DNA from: Callorhinus ursinus
Taxonomy: Eukaryota > Chordata > Mammalia > Carnivora > Otariidae
Direction: 5' to 3'
DNA length: 64,000 bases
NCBI RefSeq assembly: GCF_003265705.1
Contig: NW_020313165.1
Location: forward strand, 1,261,970 to 1,325,969
Positions 21,956 through 34,609 of the stretch are shown piece after piece (position 1 is the stretch's first letter; each line of letters opens with the position of its first letter). The translations under genes were made by a program, and so were the position numbers. The notes beneath the pieces were generated by a model, which was not told the DNA's origin, did no database searches, and worked only from the letters and a program-made list of their open reading frames with translations.

Positions 21956-23235
21956 TCCAACTTTGATTTCAAAGACAAGGACAAACTAGCTTTATTCTTA
22001 TGCATGAAAACCAGCTCAAATTCATATTTAATTTGGACCACATGATAAGCCAATAGCAACAAAAATTGATCCTAAAGGTTTCCTTTCCATCTTCTGAACC
22101 ACAATTGATAGAAGAGATTGACCAAGGAAACCTCATAAGAAGAGCTAATCTACAATGCTGAGAAGGCTACATCACTGGGCACCACTGTGGTTCTAAACAC
22201 CACTGTCTGCTAGAGCAGGGCAGTTTCTTTTATTCCTGGGACCTTGATGAATGCTTATTAACTTCTTCAGCACTTATGGTTGAGTTTTGTTTGTTTGTTT
22301 GTTTTTAATAAAATATTGTCACATTGCATATGTTGTAGAACAAATAAGACCATTCTATTTTGTATTAAATGTAAACATGTTTATCAGTATTTCTTTTTAT
22401 TATTTAAACTAGAAAAATGTGAGTTCTCCAGAGAAATGAGAGATATCTGCCATTTTAAACTGAAGTTGCTTTCATTTTATGAATTTCATAAATGAATTAC
22501 CCATATCATTTAAAGTTAATTATTTGTTTTACCATTAATATGTTCTTCTGTCTTCTTTTTTGGATTTAGTATTTGTTTTGCTGGAGAGCATACTTTAATA
22601 ATTAATCAAGGAGAAGGAATTAGTTTTAAGCTTCCTGATATCTTAAATTTCTGAAAATGTATTTCTTTTGCTTTTATATTTGAGTATAATTTGGATGAGT
22701 TTAAAATATTTTCCTTGAACACTTTGTAGGTATCTTTGAGTATTTTCTAAAATACTGCAAATGTTTATTTTTCTCTCTCTGTCTTTCCCTCTGCTAGATT
22801 AGAAATTCTCTATTTTTTCTTGAGCATTAATGAATTTCACCACAATGTTACTACATGTCTTTTTCAATAATAATTTAATCACCTTTCACTCTTCCTGTAT
22901 GAGGAATCAAATCTTTCTTCAGATTGAAGATTTTAAAAGTTGTGTGTTCTTATTATTTCTTTGACTGTTTCTTACCCATTTACCTCTTACACTAATTCAC
23001 CACATCTCTTTTAAAATTATATATATAACTTTATATACTTATATTTAATTTATTATTATATATCCTTATATATATACATATATATATATAATTTTCTTAT
23101 TTTTCTTTAGTATTTTGAGCAAATTGCTTATCTTGACTTTAGTTTCACTAATCTGATTGTCAGCAGAAGTCATTCTATTATTTGTCCTTCAATCAAGTTC
23201 CCAACTGCCTGTCTTCATTCCCCATCCACCTATGT
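21956..23235 (-). mobile_element. Old L1M-like fragments and AT microsatellite
   Basis: 22520-23160 contains 'tgaatttcaccacaatgttactac' type text of an L1M 3' region read in reverse, ending around a TA-rich microsatellite (about 23016-23095). 21956-22520 is unassigned. Confidence 0.4.
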
Positions 23236-23239
23236 GACT

Positions 23240-23850
23240 TATTTGTTTCATAAGTAATTGCTGTAAAATCTAGGAACTTAAAGAAGCAAACACTTACTAT
23301 CTCATAGTTTCTGTATGTCTGGAATCTAGGCATGGCTTAACTGGGTTGTTCTGCTTCAAGGTCTCTCATAAAACTGCAGTTAAGATGTTATCCAGAGCTG
23401 AAGTCATATTTTAAGGCCCAACTGAGGGAATGTCTACTTCCCAGCTCACTCAGGTGGTTGTTGGAAAAATTCAGTTTTTCAAGACTGTTGGACAAAGGAA
23501 CTGACTCAGTTCCATACTAACTATTATCTGGAGGACTTCTTCAGTTCCTTGCTCTGAGGTTTCTTCTTAGGGCAGCACACCACATGACAGCTGACTTCCA
23601 TCTAAGTGAGCAAGCAAGAGAACAAAAGAAGAGCAAGATGGAAGCTTGCTCTTTATAACTTGATCTCTTTACAACTTGTTCTTTGAAGTGCTATCCATCA
23701 AATTATGTCATATTCTATTTGTTAGAAGAGAATCACTAGGTCCAGCCCATACACAAAGGTAAGGAACTACTCCAGGGCATGAATATCAGAAGGTAGGGAT
23801 CACTGAGAGCCCCCTTTAAGTTTGCCTACCACACACCCCTTATCCATTAC
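23240..23850 (-). mobile_element. MLT1/MaLR-like LTR, minus orientation
   Basis: 'aaactgcagttaagatgttatccagagctgaagtcat' and 'gggcatgaatatcagaaggtagggatcactgagagcc' fit the reverse complement of an MLT1-type LTR that starts TGTGG-TAG near 23835. No internal region is present. Confidence 0.6.
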
Positions 23851-24440
23851 TTTGATTTTAATAGCTAAATATTGTTATTGCTCTTGCAGTAGTGATCAGT
23901 TAATTTTTAATAAAAAATGTGAAATCCTTCTGAATCTCTTAGAGGATGCTAATTATAATTAATTTGAGCCTCTCTTTTGATTCCTGCAACAACTGTTTTG
24001 TGCAGTGGTTAGTTCTGATTGTTTAGTCTGTTTAGCGATTATTGCATAGCTTTTCACATTTATGATTAAAAGATTAGTTTGATCAGTATTGCATGTCCTC
24101 GGCATGAGAAAAAAATCTGTATTCTACTGGTAGTGAATACAGATTCTGATTTTAAGACTCTGGCTTGTATGGTCATGCAGAGAGAGGCTGAGTGAAGACT
24201 GAGTATGGTAGGTCCACATAGCATTTGTCTTGGTAGCACAGTCAAAAAGTTATTTGAGAAACTCCTCTTTTTCTCTCTGGAACCAAAGCCTGTGCTGGGT
24301 CTTTTCTGCTTTAAATAGAGAAGACTATTTGGGATTTAACCTGAGGGCAGTTACTCTGAGAGGAACCTCAGGTAGCTATTTCCATGGTCTTTAAGTAATT
24401 ACACCAGAACCTGCCCCATGACTCACTGCATTTTTCTTTC
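23851..24440. other. No gene seen
   Basis: Unique AT-rich DNA. I see no repeat and no coding signal. Confidence 0.3.
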
Positions 24441-24448
24441 CCCCTTCC

Positions 24449-24657
24449 TTTTTTTTTAAGATTTTATTTATTTATTATTTATTTTAGAGATAGAGTGTGA
24501 GAGAGTGGGGGGGTGAAGAGGAGCAGAGAGGGAGGGACAAGCAGACTCTGTGCTGAGCATGAGCCCCACATGGGGCTTGATCCCAGGACCCTGAGATCAT
24601 GACCTGACCTGAAACCAAGAGTCAGATGATTAACTGACTGAGTCACCCAGGTGCCCC
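24449..24657 (-). mobile_element. CAN-SINE
   Basis: T-rich tail complement, 'gagagagtggggggg', 'cccacatggggcttgatccc', 'atcatgacctgacc' and head complement 'gagtcacccaggtgcccc'. The target-site duplication was not resolved. Confidence 0.9.
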
Positions 24658-25060
24658 CCCCACTTCATATTTCAACCTTTGCTGGCTTTGATTTGAGGTT
24701 ATGGTGTGGCTTTTCCAGGGAAAACTTCCTTTTGGAGGTTCTCTCTCTTTTTCCAATAGAGATTCTCAGACTGCTCTATTTGTTGGGTTTTCTGGTGAAT
24801 GTCAACATATTTTGTTATCTAGAGTTTCTGTAAATCTTGGTCTTTTCATGAAACACTTTCTGGATTTCCAGATGACCAAGATGATGTTAACATTCCCCTC
24901 AGCTTCACTGAGCTTTGCATAGGCTTCTTACTGACTCTAGGCCCTGAATCTCCCTTTCCTTAGAGCTTTACTTTATTTATTTATTTTTGCAACAAGCAGG
25001 ACAGAGTTTATTCACTCTCCAAGGGAGAAGGGCCAGACATCTAAAGAAATGGTCCTTGTT

Positions 25061-25250
25061 GGGGCGCCTGGGTGGCTCAGTCATTAAGCGTCTGCTTCAG
25101 CTCAGGTCATGATCCCAGGGTCCAGGGATTGAGCCCCGTCGGGCTCCCTGCTCAGCAGGAAGCCTGCTTCTCCCTCTCCCACTCCCCCTGCTTGTATTCC
25201 CTGTCTTGCTATGTCTTTGTCAAATAAATAAATAAAATCTTAAAAAAAAC
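25061..25250 (+). mobile_element. CAN-SINE
   Basis: Near-consensus head ggggcgcctgggtggctcag, then 'catgatcccagggtcc', 'gggctccctgctcagcagg', a CT tract and tail 'caaataaataaataaaatctt'. Relatively young by appearance. Confidence 0.95.
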
Positions 25251-26190
25251 ACAAATAAACAGAGAAGAAACAAGTACCTAAAAATTAAAACAAAAAATAA
25301 TTTGTTTGAAAAGTAGAAGAATGAAAATTATTGAAAAGTAGAAGAATGAAGAATGAAAATAAATTAATTAAACATTTATACCAGGAATCAGGAAGAAAAA
25401 AGTACAATAAAAGACTTAAGAAAAGAGAAAAAATAAAGAAAAAAACTGAAAGTTATAAAATAAAAAATAAAAGGAAAAAGAACCAAGGTACCCGAGGAAA
25501 TAGAAGTAAGTAGAGATAACACCTGAAATTAGTGAAAGAGGAAAAAAGATAAAGAATGAATTAGTTAATAAACTTATAAACTGATTCTTTTGGGAAAAAT
25601 ACAGTTGATAAATAATCATTTAATCAAGAAAAAAGTTAGAAAACACAGAAACACAAGATGAGAAATAGGAATGAGAATTTAATTACAGATTATAAGATGC
25701 TTTTTTGCTCAAATATATGCAAATAAATTGAAAACCTGCATGAAATAGATGATTTTCTAGAAAAAAAATTATTTCTTACTTTTGGAATGAGGAGGATCTT
25801 TCTCAGTTTAAGAAACAAACCTCTTAGAGCTAAAAGGAAAAGCTAAAACAAAAAGCTAAAAGGAAAAATACTGATATATTTGTCTCCTTATTTGTTTTTG
25901 ACCAGTAGAAAAATAAGATAAAGCAATTCAAAACACTAGTGACCAACTGGAAAGAGAATACAACCAATAAAACAAACAAACAAAACTACTTCACTAGGAA
26001 AAACAAAGTACTTGCAACCGAAGGAAAACCTACTTCCTTTAATATATGAAAAAATGTTATAAACAGTAAGAAAAAGAGTATTATCACTAAATAGAAAAAT
26101 AGACAAAGGACACAAACCGGTAGTACACAAAAAATAAATGGCTGGTAAAAATAAAATCAATTTCCCTATGAATTAAATAATTGGCATGCT
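25251..26190. other. No gene; strongly A-rich sequence
   Basis: The A-rich, lysine/asparagine-coding text (25250-25620) contains a direct duplication of 'gaaaagtagaagaatgaa' (about 25308-25350). The lysine-rich 60-codon frame is compositional, not a gene. Confidence 0.4.
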
Positions 26191-26330
26191 CTACTGCCCG
26201 AGCCAGCCAGGCACCCCTTAAATTTTTATTTATTTATTTTTAAGTAAGCTCTATGCCCAATATGGGGCTTGAACTCACAACCCTGAGATTAAGAGTTGCA
26301 TGCTGTATCGAGTGAGCCAGTCAGGTACCC
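26190..26330 (-). mobile_element. Short CAN-SINE variant, plus a stub of another
   Basis: 26218-26330 reads as a short SINEC reverse complement: 'taagtaagctctatgccca', 'ggggcttgaactcacaac', 'gattaagagttgcatgct', 'gagccagtcaggtaccc'. Just before it (26190-26216) is a second head complement, 'ctctactgcccgagccagcc'. Confidence 0.85.
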
Positions 26331-27637
26331 CTACCCCAGAGCATATTTTACCTCAAAGTCTTGTTCAGTGTTTAACACTATCCATTCCATATTTCCTAAA
26401 AACAGTAGTTAAGGACTTGTTAATCTAGCTCAGGGGGTCAAATGTCTTTGATTCTTTAAAAGAGAAATCCTGTCATTTGTCATTTAGTTTTATCACTTAG
26501 GGGTTATCTTATCTTAGTAATTCATTATGCTTGGGAAATGTGCTAAGGTTGGTATGTCATTATATTTTAATTCAGGTTCAATTTATGTGGTCACATTTAT
26601 TAATTCAAATGGAATTTTAGGTCTGTTAGAATTCAACAAGTATAAAATTTATGAAAATATTTTAATTCACATCAAAGTTTCTAATGAGGGGTACTTTGGG
26701 CTTGAATACTTGACTTCATCAATTTGAGTACAAATGGGGTTATATCCCTGTGCTAGATATGTTAATAATTTCAATATATATGAGTTCTAAGGACACTCTG
26801 AATTGGCCCTAAGCAAAATCCTGAAGTACAGAGTTTGTACTCATCACATTGCTCATTTGTATTTCACGTTTGCACTCATACATTTAGTGAAACTTCTCTA
26901 GCTGTCCTAGATGTTCTTTCTAATTCTATCCTCCCATCAAGTCAAACTACTGGAAAAATAGCTCACTGTACTCATAACATCTAACATTTATTGAACACTT
27001 TAATATATGCCAAAGGCTGCACTAGGCACATTGCCCACATTACGTTATTGAACTACAGGAAATATTTCACTGCTGCGGGGAGTACAAATTGGTATGGTCA
27101 TTTTGGCTGTATATATTAAAAACAAAAATGTCTTTAGCTTATGTTATATCAACTTCCTTTCTTTGTTTTTACTTTAGAAAAACACTTTTACACCTGCATA
27201 ATTGAGACATGTTCAAGGAAGTCCATCCAAGCACACCTAAAAATAGAATCTAAATGTTCACAATGGAGCATTGGTGGATATAGAAATATTATGGAGTAGT
27301 TAAAAGAATAGTATTACCGTATGTGTACTTATCTAGATATTAACTCTAGGAAATACGCTGAATGAAAAAGCAAGGTAAGGAAATTATGTAGAGTAAAATG
27401 CTACCTATGTATTTAAAAAAGCATGTAAGATGAAACTATAAAATTGGTAAAAAAATAAAATTTTCTAGTAAAATTTCTGGAATATTATACTAAAAAAAAA
27501 ATCGTTCAATGTAGTTACCACTCAGATCAAAACTAGAACTGAGAGTGGTGGTCAAAGGGAGTTTCTATCTGTGATGTTTGAAAATTTTGCAAAAATAACA
27601 TTTATGTATTTCAAATTTTTAAAAAAAGGTATCTTTT
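26331..27637. other. No gene; MIR/L2 trace
   Basis: 26975-27050 has 'aacatttattgaacacttt' and 'ctgcactaggcacattgcc', a MIR/L2-like reverse fragment. The rest is unassigned. Confidence 0.35.
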
Positions 27638-27653
27638 AAGAGTTGCTTTTCAT

Positions 27654-27851
27654 GGGCACCTGGGTGGCTCAGTTGGTTAAGCGACTGCCTTTGGCTCAGG
27701 TCATGATCCTGGAGTCCCAGGATCAAGTCCCACATCGGGCTCCCTGCTCAGCAGTGAGTCTGCTTCTCCCTCTGACGCTCCCTCCTCTCATGTGCTCTCT
27801 CTCTCTCTCTCATTCTCTCTCTCAAATAAATAAATAAAATCTTTAAAAAAA
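27654..27851 (+). mobile_element. CAN-SINE
   Basis: Full head-to-tail element. A perfect 15-bp target-site duplication aagagttgcttttca at 27638-27652 and 27852-27866 flanks it. Confidence 0.97.
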
Positions 27852-27911
27852 AAGAGTTGCTTTTCACATTAAAAAAAAACCCTATTATTTAAAACACATA
27901 ATTCCCAGCTC

Positions 27912-28083
27912 TGAGTTTTGGCTCAGGTCATGATCTCAGGGTCATGAAACTGAGCTCCATGTCAGGCTCCGTGCTCAGTGGGGAGTCTACTTGAAAATCT
28001 CTCCCTCTTCCTCTGCCCCTGCCCCTGCATGGGCGTCCTCTCTCTCTCTCTCTCTCTCTTAAATAAAATCTTCTTAAAAAAGA
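27912..28083 (+). mobile_element. Truncated CAN-SINE
   Basis: It lacks the tRNA-like head and starts at 'gagttttggctcaggtcatg'. The body, a (CT)n tract at 28039-28059 and the tail 'ttaaataaaatcttctt' follow. It lies 60 bp after the previous SINE in the same orientation. Confidence 0.85.
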
Positions 28084-28184
28084 TGAAGTTTAGTGTACTA
28101 TTTGATTTCATTTGCAGGAACAAGTGGCATAGTACAAAAAGCAAGGAGTAACTCCATATACCAGGTCTTTTTCATTTCTAACAT

Positions 28185-28315
28185 TATTGAATCTGGATGG
28201 CAAACCTGCCAGGAAGGTGTGATTATTACCAATTTTACAGATCAGTAAACTAAGGATTAGAAAGTTATACAATTTGCCCCAAATCCCATTGCTTGTTAGT
28301 GTGGTGACATAACAG
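28185..28315 (-). mobile_element. MIR/L2-like fragment
   Basis: 'gattattaccaattttacagatcagtaaactaaggattag' is the reverse complement of the common MIR/L2 block containing CTCAGTTTCCTCATCTG. Confidence 0.6.
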
Positions 28316-28527
28316 TGAAATATGCGTGTGGCATAAAGCTTCTAGCATTCTGCACAGGCTTATGTCATCAGCAGAAAGCTCTAGATTTCAGGGAAATCAG
28401 GCAGATTTGCTAGTCTCTCTTCCTCACATGTTTTTTCCTGCCCTTTGTCCGTTGTCCTAAGTGATAGCTCTTTTACTTTAATTCTTTGGTTCATGTTTAA
28501 AAGCACATATATTTGGAAGAGGTATCT

Positions 28528-28721
28528 TTGTTTTTTAAGATTTTATTTATTTATTTGACAATGAGAGAGAGCACAAGCAGGGGGAGTGGCAGGTGGAGGG
28601 AGAGGGAGAAGCAAGCTTCCCGCTGAGCAGGGAGCTGGATGTGGGACTCGATCCCAGGACCCCGGGATCATGACCTGAGCCGAAGGCAGTTGCTTAACCA
28701 CCTGAGCCACCCAGGTGCCCC
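28528..28721 (-). mobile_element. CAN-SINE
   Basis: Tail complement, 'gagagagcacaagcaggggg', 'cgggatcatgacctgagccg' and head complement 'gagccacccaggtgcccc'. A perfect 12-bp target-site duplication gaagaggtatct lies at 28516-28527 and 28723-28734. Confidence 0.97.
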
Positions 28722-28754
28722 AGAAGAGGTATCTCTTAAAGACATTATTTCTAT

Positions 28755-29320
28755 GTGGTGAACAGACTCTGAGGTGTTCCCCAGTGACCTTTGCCTCCTA
28801 AGTGTTCATACCTTTGTATCATTCCTTTCCCTTGAGTATGGGTGGGACCTGTGACTTTCTTCTGACCAATAGAATATGGCAAGGGTGAAGGGATGTCACT
28901 GTCATGACTATGTTACCTTAAATAAGACTCTGTCTTGCTAGCTGACTTGCTATGTAGAGACTTTCCCTCCTGGCTTATTGACACCATATTGGAGAAGTCT
29001 ACATGACAAGAAACTGCGGGTGCCTTTTAGGAGCTTGGGGCAGCCTATAATTAACAGCCAGCCAAAAAAAGAAAAAAAGGAAGTTCCTAATCTTATAGCT
29101 ATGAGGAAATGAATCTACCAACAACCTGAGTGAGCTTGGAAGATTTTTCCCCAAATAAAAATGCATTGTGCCCAACATACTGTTTTGCCACCTTGTGAGA
29201 CCCTAATTAGAGGACCCATTTCAGTCTTATGCCCAGAAACTGTGAGATAATAAATGTGTATTGTTTTAAGCCACTGATTTTGTGGTAATTTGTTACACAG
29301 CAATAGATAACTAATACAAT
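28755..29320 (+). mobile_element. MLT1-type MaLR LTR
   Basis: It ends with the diagnostic MLT1 text 'aactgtgagataataaatg', 'gttttaagccactga' and 'acagcaatagataactaataca'. Earlier blocks 'gaccaatagaatatggc' and 'tcttgctagc' fit too. Polyadenylation motif AATAAA at about 29250. Solo LTR, no coding potential. Confidence 0.85.
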
Positions 29321-29840
29321 CAATCAGGCATAAATTACCATGAATGAGTTTGAAATCTGTGAATTGGACTTAGTAATTTTAAAGGAGAGAAAAAAGGGGA
29401 GAGGAGTCCCCTGGGTATCTGAGATTGTGGACAGAGCATCCCCCAAGCGAGGATCATATATATGTGTGGAAAGACGATATTGACTGGAGGTTTCTGGTGG
29501 CGATCATTTTTAGCTTCACAATTTTATCCAAGGCCACGTAGAGAATACTTATTGATTGGATATCCCAATTCTATTTTTGAACATGAATAAAAGCTTCCAT
29601 GAAATGCTTTTTCTAGGTAAGTATTAAACCTCTCAACCTGTTCGAGTCACCTGAGTAAAGATAGATGGCTAAAGGTTATTTGCTTCTGAATGTGTTGTCA
29701 AGGTATTACAAATCTGATGTGAGTTACAATCACCAAGAGATACCATGGCCTATTGGTCAAAACTTTAATTATTTTCTGGTATCACACTAACCCTGATCAT
29801 TTTATTCCATCCCTTCTAAGGTGATGTCTGTGCTCTGGGA
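29321..29840. other. No gene seen
   Basis: Unassigned; I see no repeat or coding signal. Confidence 0.3.
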
Positions 29841-29858
29841 TAATTATTTGCCACTGTG

Positions 29859-30056
29859 GGGGCACCTGGGTGCCTCAGTTGTTAAGTGTCAGCCTTCGGC
29901 TCAGGTCATGATCCCAGGGTCCTGGAATCAAGTCCCAAATCAGGCTCCCTGCTGCGCCAGAAGCCTGCTTCTCCCTCTCCCGCTCCCCCTGCTTGTGTTC
30001 CCCCTTTCGCTGTGTCTCTCTCTGTCAGATAAATAAAAATCTTTAAAATTAAAAAA
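29859..30056 (+). mobile_element. CAN-SINE
   Basis: Full element with a perfect 17-bp target-site duplication aattatttgccactgtg (29842-29858 and 30057-30073). Confidence 0.97.
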
Positions 30057-30073
30057 AATTATTTGCCACTGTG

Positions 30074-32274
30074 CGTTTTCCAGACTGCTTCACTGAATCC
30101 CTTTCTCAGTGATGACAGGGAAATTATATTTGTCTGAAGCAGTCCCCTCTTTCATTCCACAGTGTACCACTACTGGCAAATTTTTCCATATCCTATTAAG
30201 TGTCAGATAATCAGCTGCCTCATCCTAACAAGCATCTCAAAGTTTAGACCCTCAGGTTTCATGGTTCCAGTTCTCTGTGCTGTTCCTTCAATTTTTAAGA
30301 AACACAAAAACAATTCTTCTTGGATCAGGTGCAAGAAATGTTTATGCATCATTTTCATTTAGTAAATACAAGAAGAGCAGAATGAATCCTTTTTCTCTGT
30401 GTAAGTCTGCATCTACCAGCATAGGTAATGTGAGGAAGAAAGAACAGGGACTGTGCAGGAACACAGACCAGGAACTGAATATTGATTTGGCACATGCTTT
30501 CTGGTTCCAATCTCTTCAGACCTCAGTTTCCTCAAATGTACGTGAAGATAAGATCAGTCTCATATATTGTGAGTGAGGATTGATTAAGGCATAAATATGA
30601 ATAATGTAGATGACTGGTTATAGTTCAAAAGAGGCCTAAGAGTCAAACAGAATTAAGTTGAAAAGTATTGATGCAGAAGATTCTAAAATCTCTATCCTTT
30701 CTCTTTCTTCCTAAATCCTAAATTGGAATTTACATAAAGAGTTCATTTTACTCAAGACTTAATAACCATGATCCCCTTCTGGCATCTATTAAATATCCTT
30801 TATGATGCAGAATATCTACCTCCACATATTATATTTTTGTTTATCTCAAAGAAGGGGTCTGATAGAACATGGAAGGATGAAGAGTACCTATTTCTTTTGT
30901 GTCATATATAAATCTGCACAACTTCACATTTTTGATGTGTATGTGCTAGATGATGGGAGAACTTGAGGATTGAAAATATGATGGGAAGTGGGGAATCTGG
31001 ATAAGTTTAAGATTATAAGTTAGGTGAAGATATTTTCAATCATGGAATGGAATGTAAAAGGAAAGAAAAGGAAGGAGGGATGGAGGAAGCCAACCAACCA
31101 GTCTTGGAAAGCAAATGTGACAAACACTTCCTTCTCTTTGACAGAAGTCTCTAGATGCACAGAGAATGTAGAATGCTATCATGATTGGGCGTGGGAGGAA
31201 ATGTGGAATTAAAGGTGATGGTAGATTAAATATGAAAAAGCTGATTTTTAAAATCTCTGTTGGTTATCCTCTTTTTGCCCCAGATCTACCCTCCTCTGCC
31301 CTGTCTGTGCACTAGAGGGTGATGCCCAAGTGTGCATCGGCTGGGCTCCCCGATACAGTGCTTAATACATGTTGCTCCCTTTCCTCTCCTCCTCCTGGTC
31401 TAATTTTTCCATTGTCAGGAAGTAGTGCATTATTTCCAATAAGTCAACAATCTTCTGAAAAAGCAGTTTTCAGAGCTTAAAATGAGAACCCAGAATGTGT
31501 CCATGACTCACTTATTCACTAACTTCCACATCTGTGGTGTCACACACACATTTCAGGTTGCATGAATGTTTATTTTGTGCATTAATAAATAGCCTGTCAT
31601 CTGAGCTTTAATGGGCTCTGCTAGGTTTAGATGACAGCCTCTCTCTAGAAAAAAAGTTAACAGAATGTAACTTACCATATCTGGAGCCATATGGCAAAAC
31701 GAAATATTCATAAAAACTTGTCATGATGTGAATTGCCTTGATGTGATGTGAAGCTACCTTCCAGTTGTTTTTCTTTTAACTTTAAATATTTCACCTACAT
31801 CAGTTAGATTATATTAATGCCTTTTCAGCCAACGAGAGATGATACTTCATACAGACATACAGAGACCCAGAGAAATACAGTCATGCACACATGTTCAGGG
31901 AAGTACAAATGCAATCAAATAAAAGCTAGATGAAGACTGTTACAGTATGTCAAGATATCACTTTCTGGTGTTGAGTGAGACCTGGGCAGAAAAAAAAGAC
32001 AAAGGGGACTGCATGTTGCATAACATCGAGCAGTTGAAAAAATATTTTGTGTCTGATATGGTCCCAGCAGTTTCAAAGGTGGGTGATTTAATTCTCCTGA
32101 AAACCCTCAGAAATAAGTATTATTTTCTGCTTTTCCAGATAAGGGGATAAAATTTAGGGAGGTTAAATGATTCAGCCACATAGTAACCCTACAGAAGAGC
32201 TCATATCTGAATTCATGTCCTCTGACTTGGTGCCCATTGCTTTTAATACAGCACTCATCTGCTCCTAGAGCTTT
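30074..32274. other. No gene; MIR copies and unique DNA
   Basis: MIR-like in plus orientation at 30465-30610 ('cagacctcagtttcctcaaatg') and in minus orientation at 32050-32260 ('tccagataaggggataaaat'). 31400-31680 is unique and AT-rich with TAAT motifs, possibly regulatory. Confidence 0.35.
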
Positions 32275-32345
32275 AAATAACCACCCATCTAACACTACAT
32301 CAAAAAATAAATAAATAAATAAATAAATAAATAACCACCCATCTA
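32275..32345. mobile_element. Tail-only retro-insertion with target-site duplication
   Basis: A perfect 17-bp direct repeat aaataaccacccatcta (32275-32291 and 32329-32345) brackets only 37 bp. The insert is acactacatcaaaaa followed by (ATAA)n. The first bases match carnivoran L1 3' UTR text (cactacatcaaaaa, seen in reverse at 60654-60667). This looks like an extremely 5'-truncated L1-type insertion consisting almost only of tail. Confidence 0.7.
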
Positions 32346-33085
32346 CATCCTTAAGATTCAAAATAAGCTTGGGGGTCATTCATTATCTTCTTGCTCTGAT
32401 AATGATATTTTTGGAAGGCAGTGACTACCTCCATTCACAGAGTCCTCATAACTTCTGTAATCAGGGCGTAGGTAGATATAAGTCTATTGAAAATGAAGAG
32501 GTTGATTTAAAAACTTCCCAAAAAGGGGACAGGGAAGAACCTGTCTGCCTTTAAGAAAATTATGTAGGTTTGTCACCAGAATTAATAGAACCTGAAGATC
32601 TGGGTTCCCAGAACATACATATATATGGAAAATATGATTGTACTGAAAATTCAGCTGCAAAGCAAACATGGAATCTATGAAAGTAAAAATATGTAAATTT
32701 AATTTAAAGACAGAAAGTGGCTCCTGTGATTGAGATTTGGTGGCAACCTATTTGTTGGGGATTCATCGGCCATGGATGTTGAAAAAGGAGAGTGAGAGAT
32801 ATGTATTAGATACGTAGACACCTACTCAGGTTCATTTAACTCTGCCTACTGCCTGGACCACATGGACACCATCAGGGACTGACCAACCTCTTGTCCAGGG
32901 AGTACCTCTGCTGCATAGCTGTGTGGTCTCCTTCAGTCCAGTTTCTGGCACCTTGTGCTGCACACTGCAGGATGAAGTGTATACTGCAGGATGTGGGATC
33001 TGACATCCCAAACGACTTCCAAAATGGCCAGATGATAGAACCCAGTAGTGTAGGAGATTCTGTGTGGGGAGAACTTTGATCAATG
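32346..33085. other. No gene seen
   Basis: Unassigned sequence; no repeat recognised with confidence. Confidence 0.3.
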
Positions 33086-33089
33086 GGAA

Positions 33090-33660
33090 ACAGTCAGAAG
33101 GAACCAGACAGACATATTCTCCCTTATTTCTATTTACCATGGAGCCTCCAAGACGTGGTTACTCCAAATACAGGCTCCAGAACATATGCTGCCCTGCCAT
33201 TAAATGGGTTCCTAACCCTCTGATCCCCTTTCTGTTCTCCCTCAGCCCGTCTGACTCTTGGAGGATTATTTTTGTGGCCTGCCGGCAGGCACCTCCAACC
33301 ATATGTTGCCCTCCTGTGAGCAGGCTCCATACACCCTGACTTTCTCTGCATGCCCACCTGGCAAGGCAGCTTGTCTTTACTGGGAAGAGGTGTTTCCTGC
33401 TTGTACAGTGACTGTGGACCAAGTACAACTTGTGGAAGCCAGTGAACTTCCATACTACCCCATGGGCTACAACCACATCTTCGACAAAGTTTGAATTCCA
33501 GGCTTAGAATGGAGGTTCCCCTTCCAAGTTGTCTTTTTTGGAGTACTCCCCGATAGCCGTAGGCTATTCTTAAGAGTATTTCTATTAAACTTTTCCTGTT
33601 CAAATTACTGTGTAATTTCCGTCTCCTGATTGGACTTCCACTAATTCACCAGGTAAATGG
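33090..33660 (+). mobile_element. Possible old LTR, plus orientation
   Basis: GC-moderate block unlike its flanks. It ends 'ctattaaacttttcctgttcaaattactgtg', a U5-like end with an ATTAAA signal at about 33585. The overlapping frames of 60-157 codons on both strands reflect low stop density rather than a gene. Family unknown. Confidence 0.4.
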
Positions 33661-34605
33661 TGACCCCACACCATGACCCAACATCACCATGGGACAAAAT
33701 GGGAATATAAACCTATTTGAACTTCCCTTTTTGAGGCTACCTTAATTTTCTCATCAACAAAATAGGAATAATAATACTTAATTCAGAGGTATAAGAATTA
33801 GATAATGTATATAAAAGCTTTATCATCAAAGTACTCTATTCTGGGGAAATCTTAATCTTTTAGTGAAAAAAAGAATCTCAACTCTGTACCTAGTTAACTC
33901 TGCTTATCCTTCATGTCTCTTCTATTCTACCATTCAGGAAGGCAATCCCAAGTCACCAGAGATGGGTTAGTACCCCAAGAGCTTGTCCTGATCATAGCAC
34001 TTAGTCTCCTGCATTATAATTGCCTTTTTGATAAGTGTCATAATTATGTCAAGGTCAGGAGATTGGTTTTCTTCCATGTTAAGTCTCCGAGATTTCCTGG
34101 ATAAATCAAACACGTTTGACTGGGTAAGTCAATATGTCACTGGGCGGGGGGAAGCTAATTTGCTAACTTAGAAGAATTAATATAATTTTCCCAAAAGAAA
34201 AAAATAATTCAGAATGTTATTTCAAGTGCTGAGAATATTGTAAATGGTGGCACAGAAGCATCAAAATGCATGACCTTCCTGAAAACCGTGGAGTCCATTG
34301 TTCCCAGAGTTTATGGTGCCTGGGAGGTGGTGAGTATGTCAGTGGGAGAGCAATGTTGGAAAAATAGACTGAGATCAGGCTGAATGCTGAGTTACTCTAC
34401 CTGGACTTAATCATTAGGCCTTGGAGGACCATCAAAGACTTAGAGCTAAGCATGGCATGAAGAAAGGGGAACATGAAAAAAGGGGAGAGTTGGTAACTCG
34501 CAGTATGTAGTAACTTTCTTTGGAATAGGGACAGAAGAGAGGTTTAAATGTAAAGTGATTATGTTTTTTGTTTTTTTTTTTTTTTGGAAATAAACTTTAA
34601 AGGTT
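33661..34605. other. No gene; L2-like traces
   Basis: 33850-34060 ('ccttcatgtctcttctattctacc', 'tagcacttagtctcctgcattata') is L2-like. 34270-34480 may be related. No coding signal. Confidence 0.35.
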
Positions 34606-34609
34606 TTGT

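Noticed and set aside
25061..25250. SINE heads as tRNA genes
   Set aside because: They are the degenerate tRNA-related heads of CAN-SINEs, followed by the standard SINE body and tail; no intact cloverleaf is expected.
25331..25513. Lysine-rich peptide
   Set aside because: Caused by A-rich sequence composition.
32832..33603. Overlapping frames up to 157 codons as a gene
   Set aside because: Open on both strands in several frames, with no domain; the block ends like an LTR.
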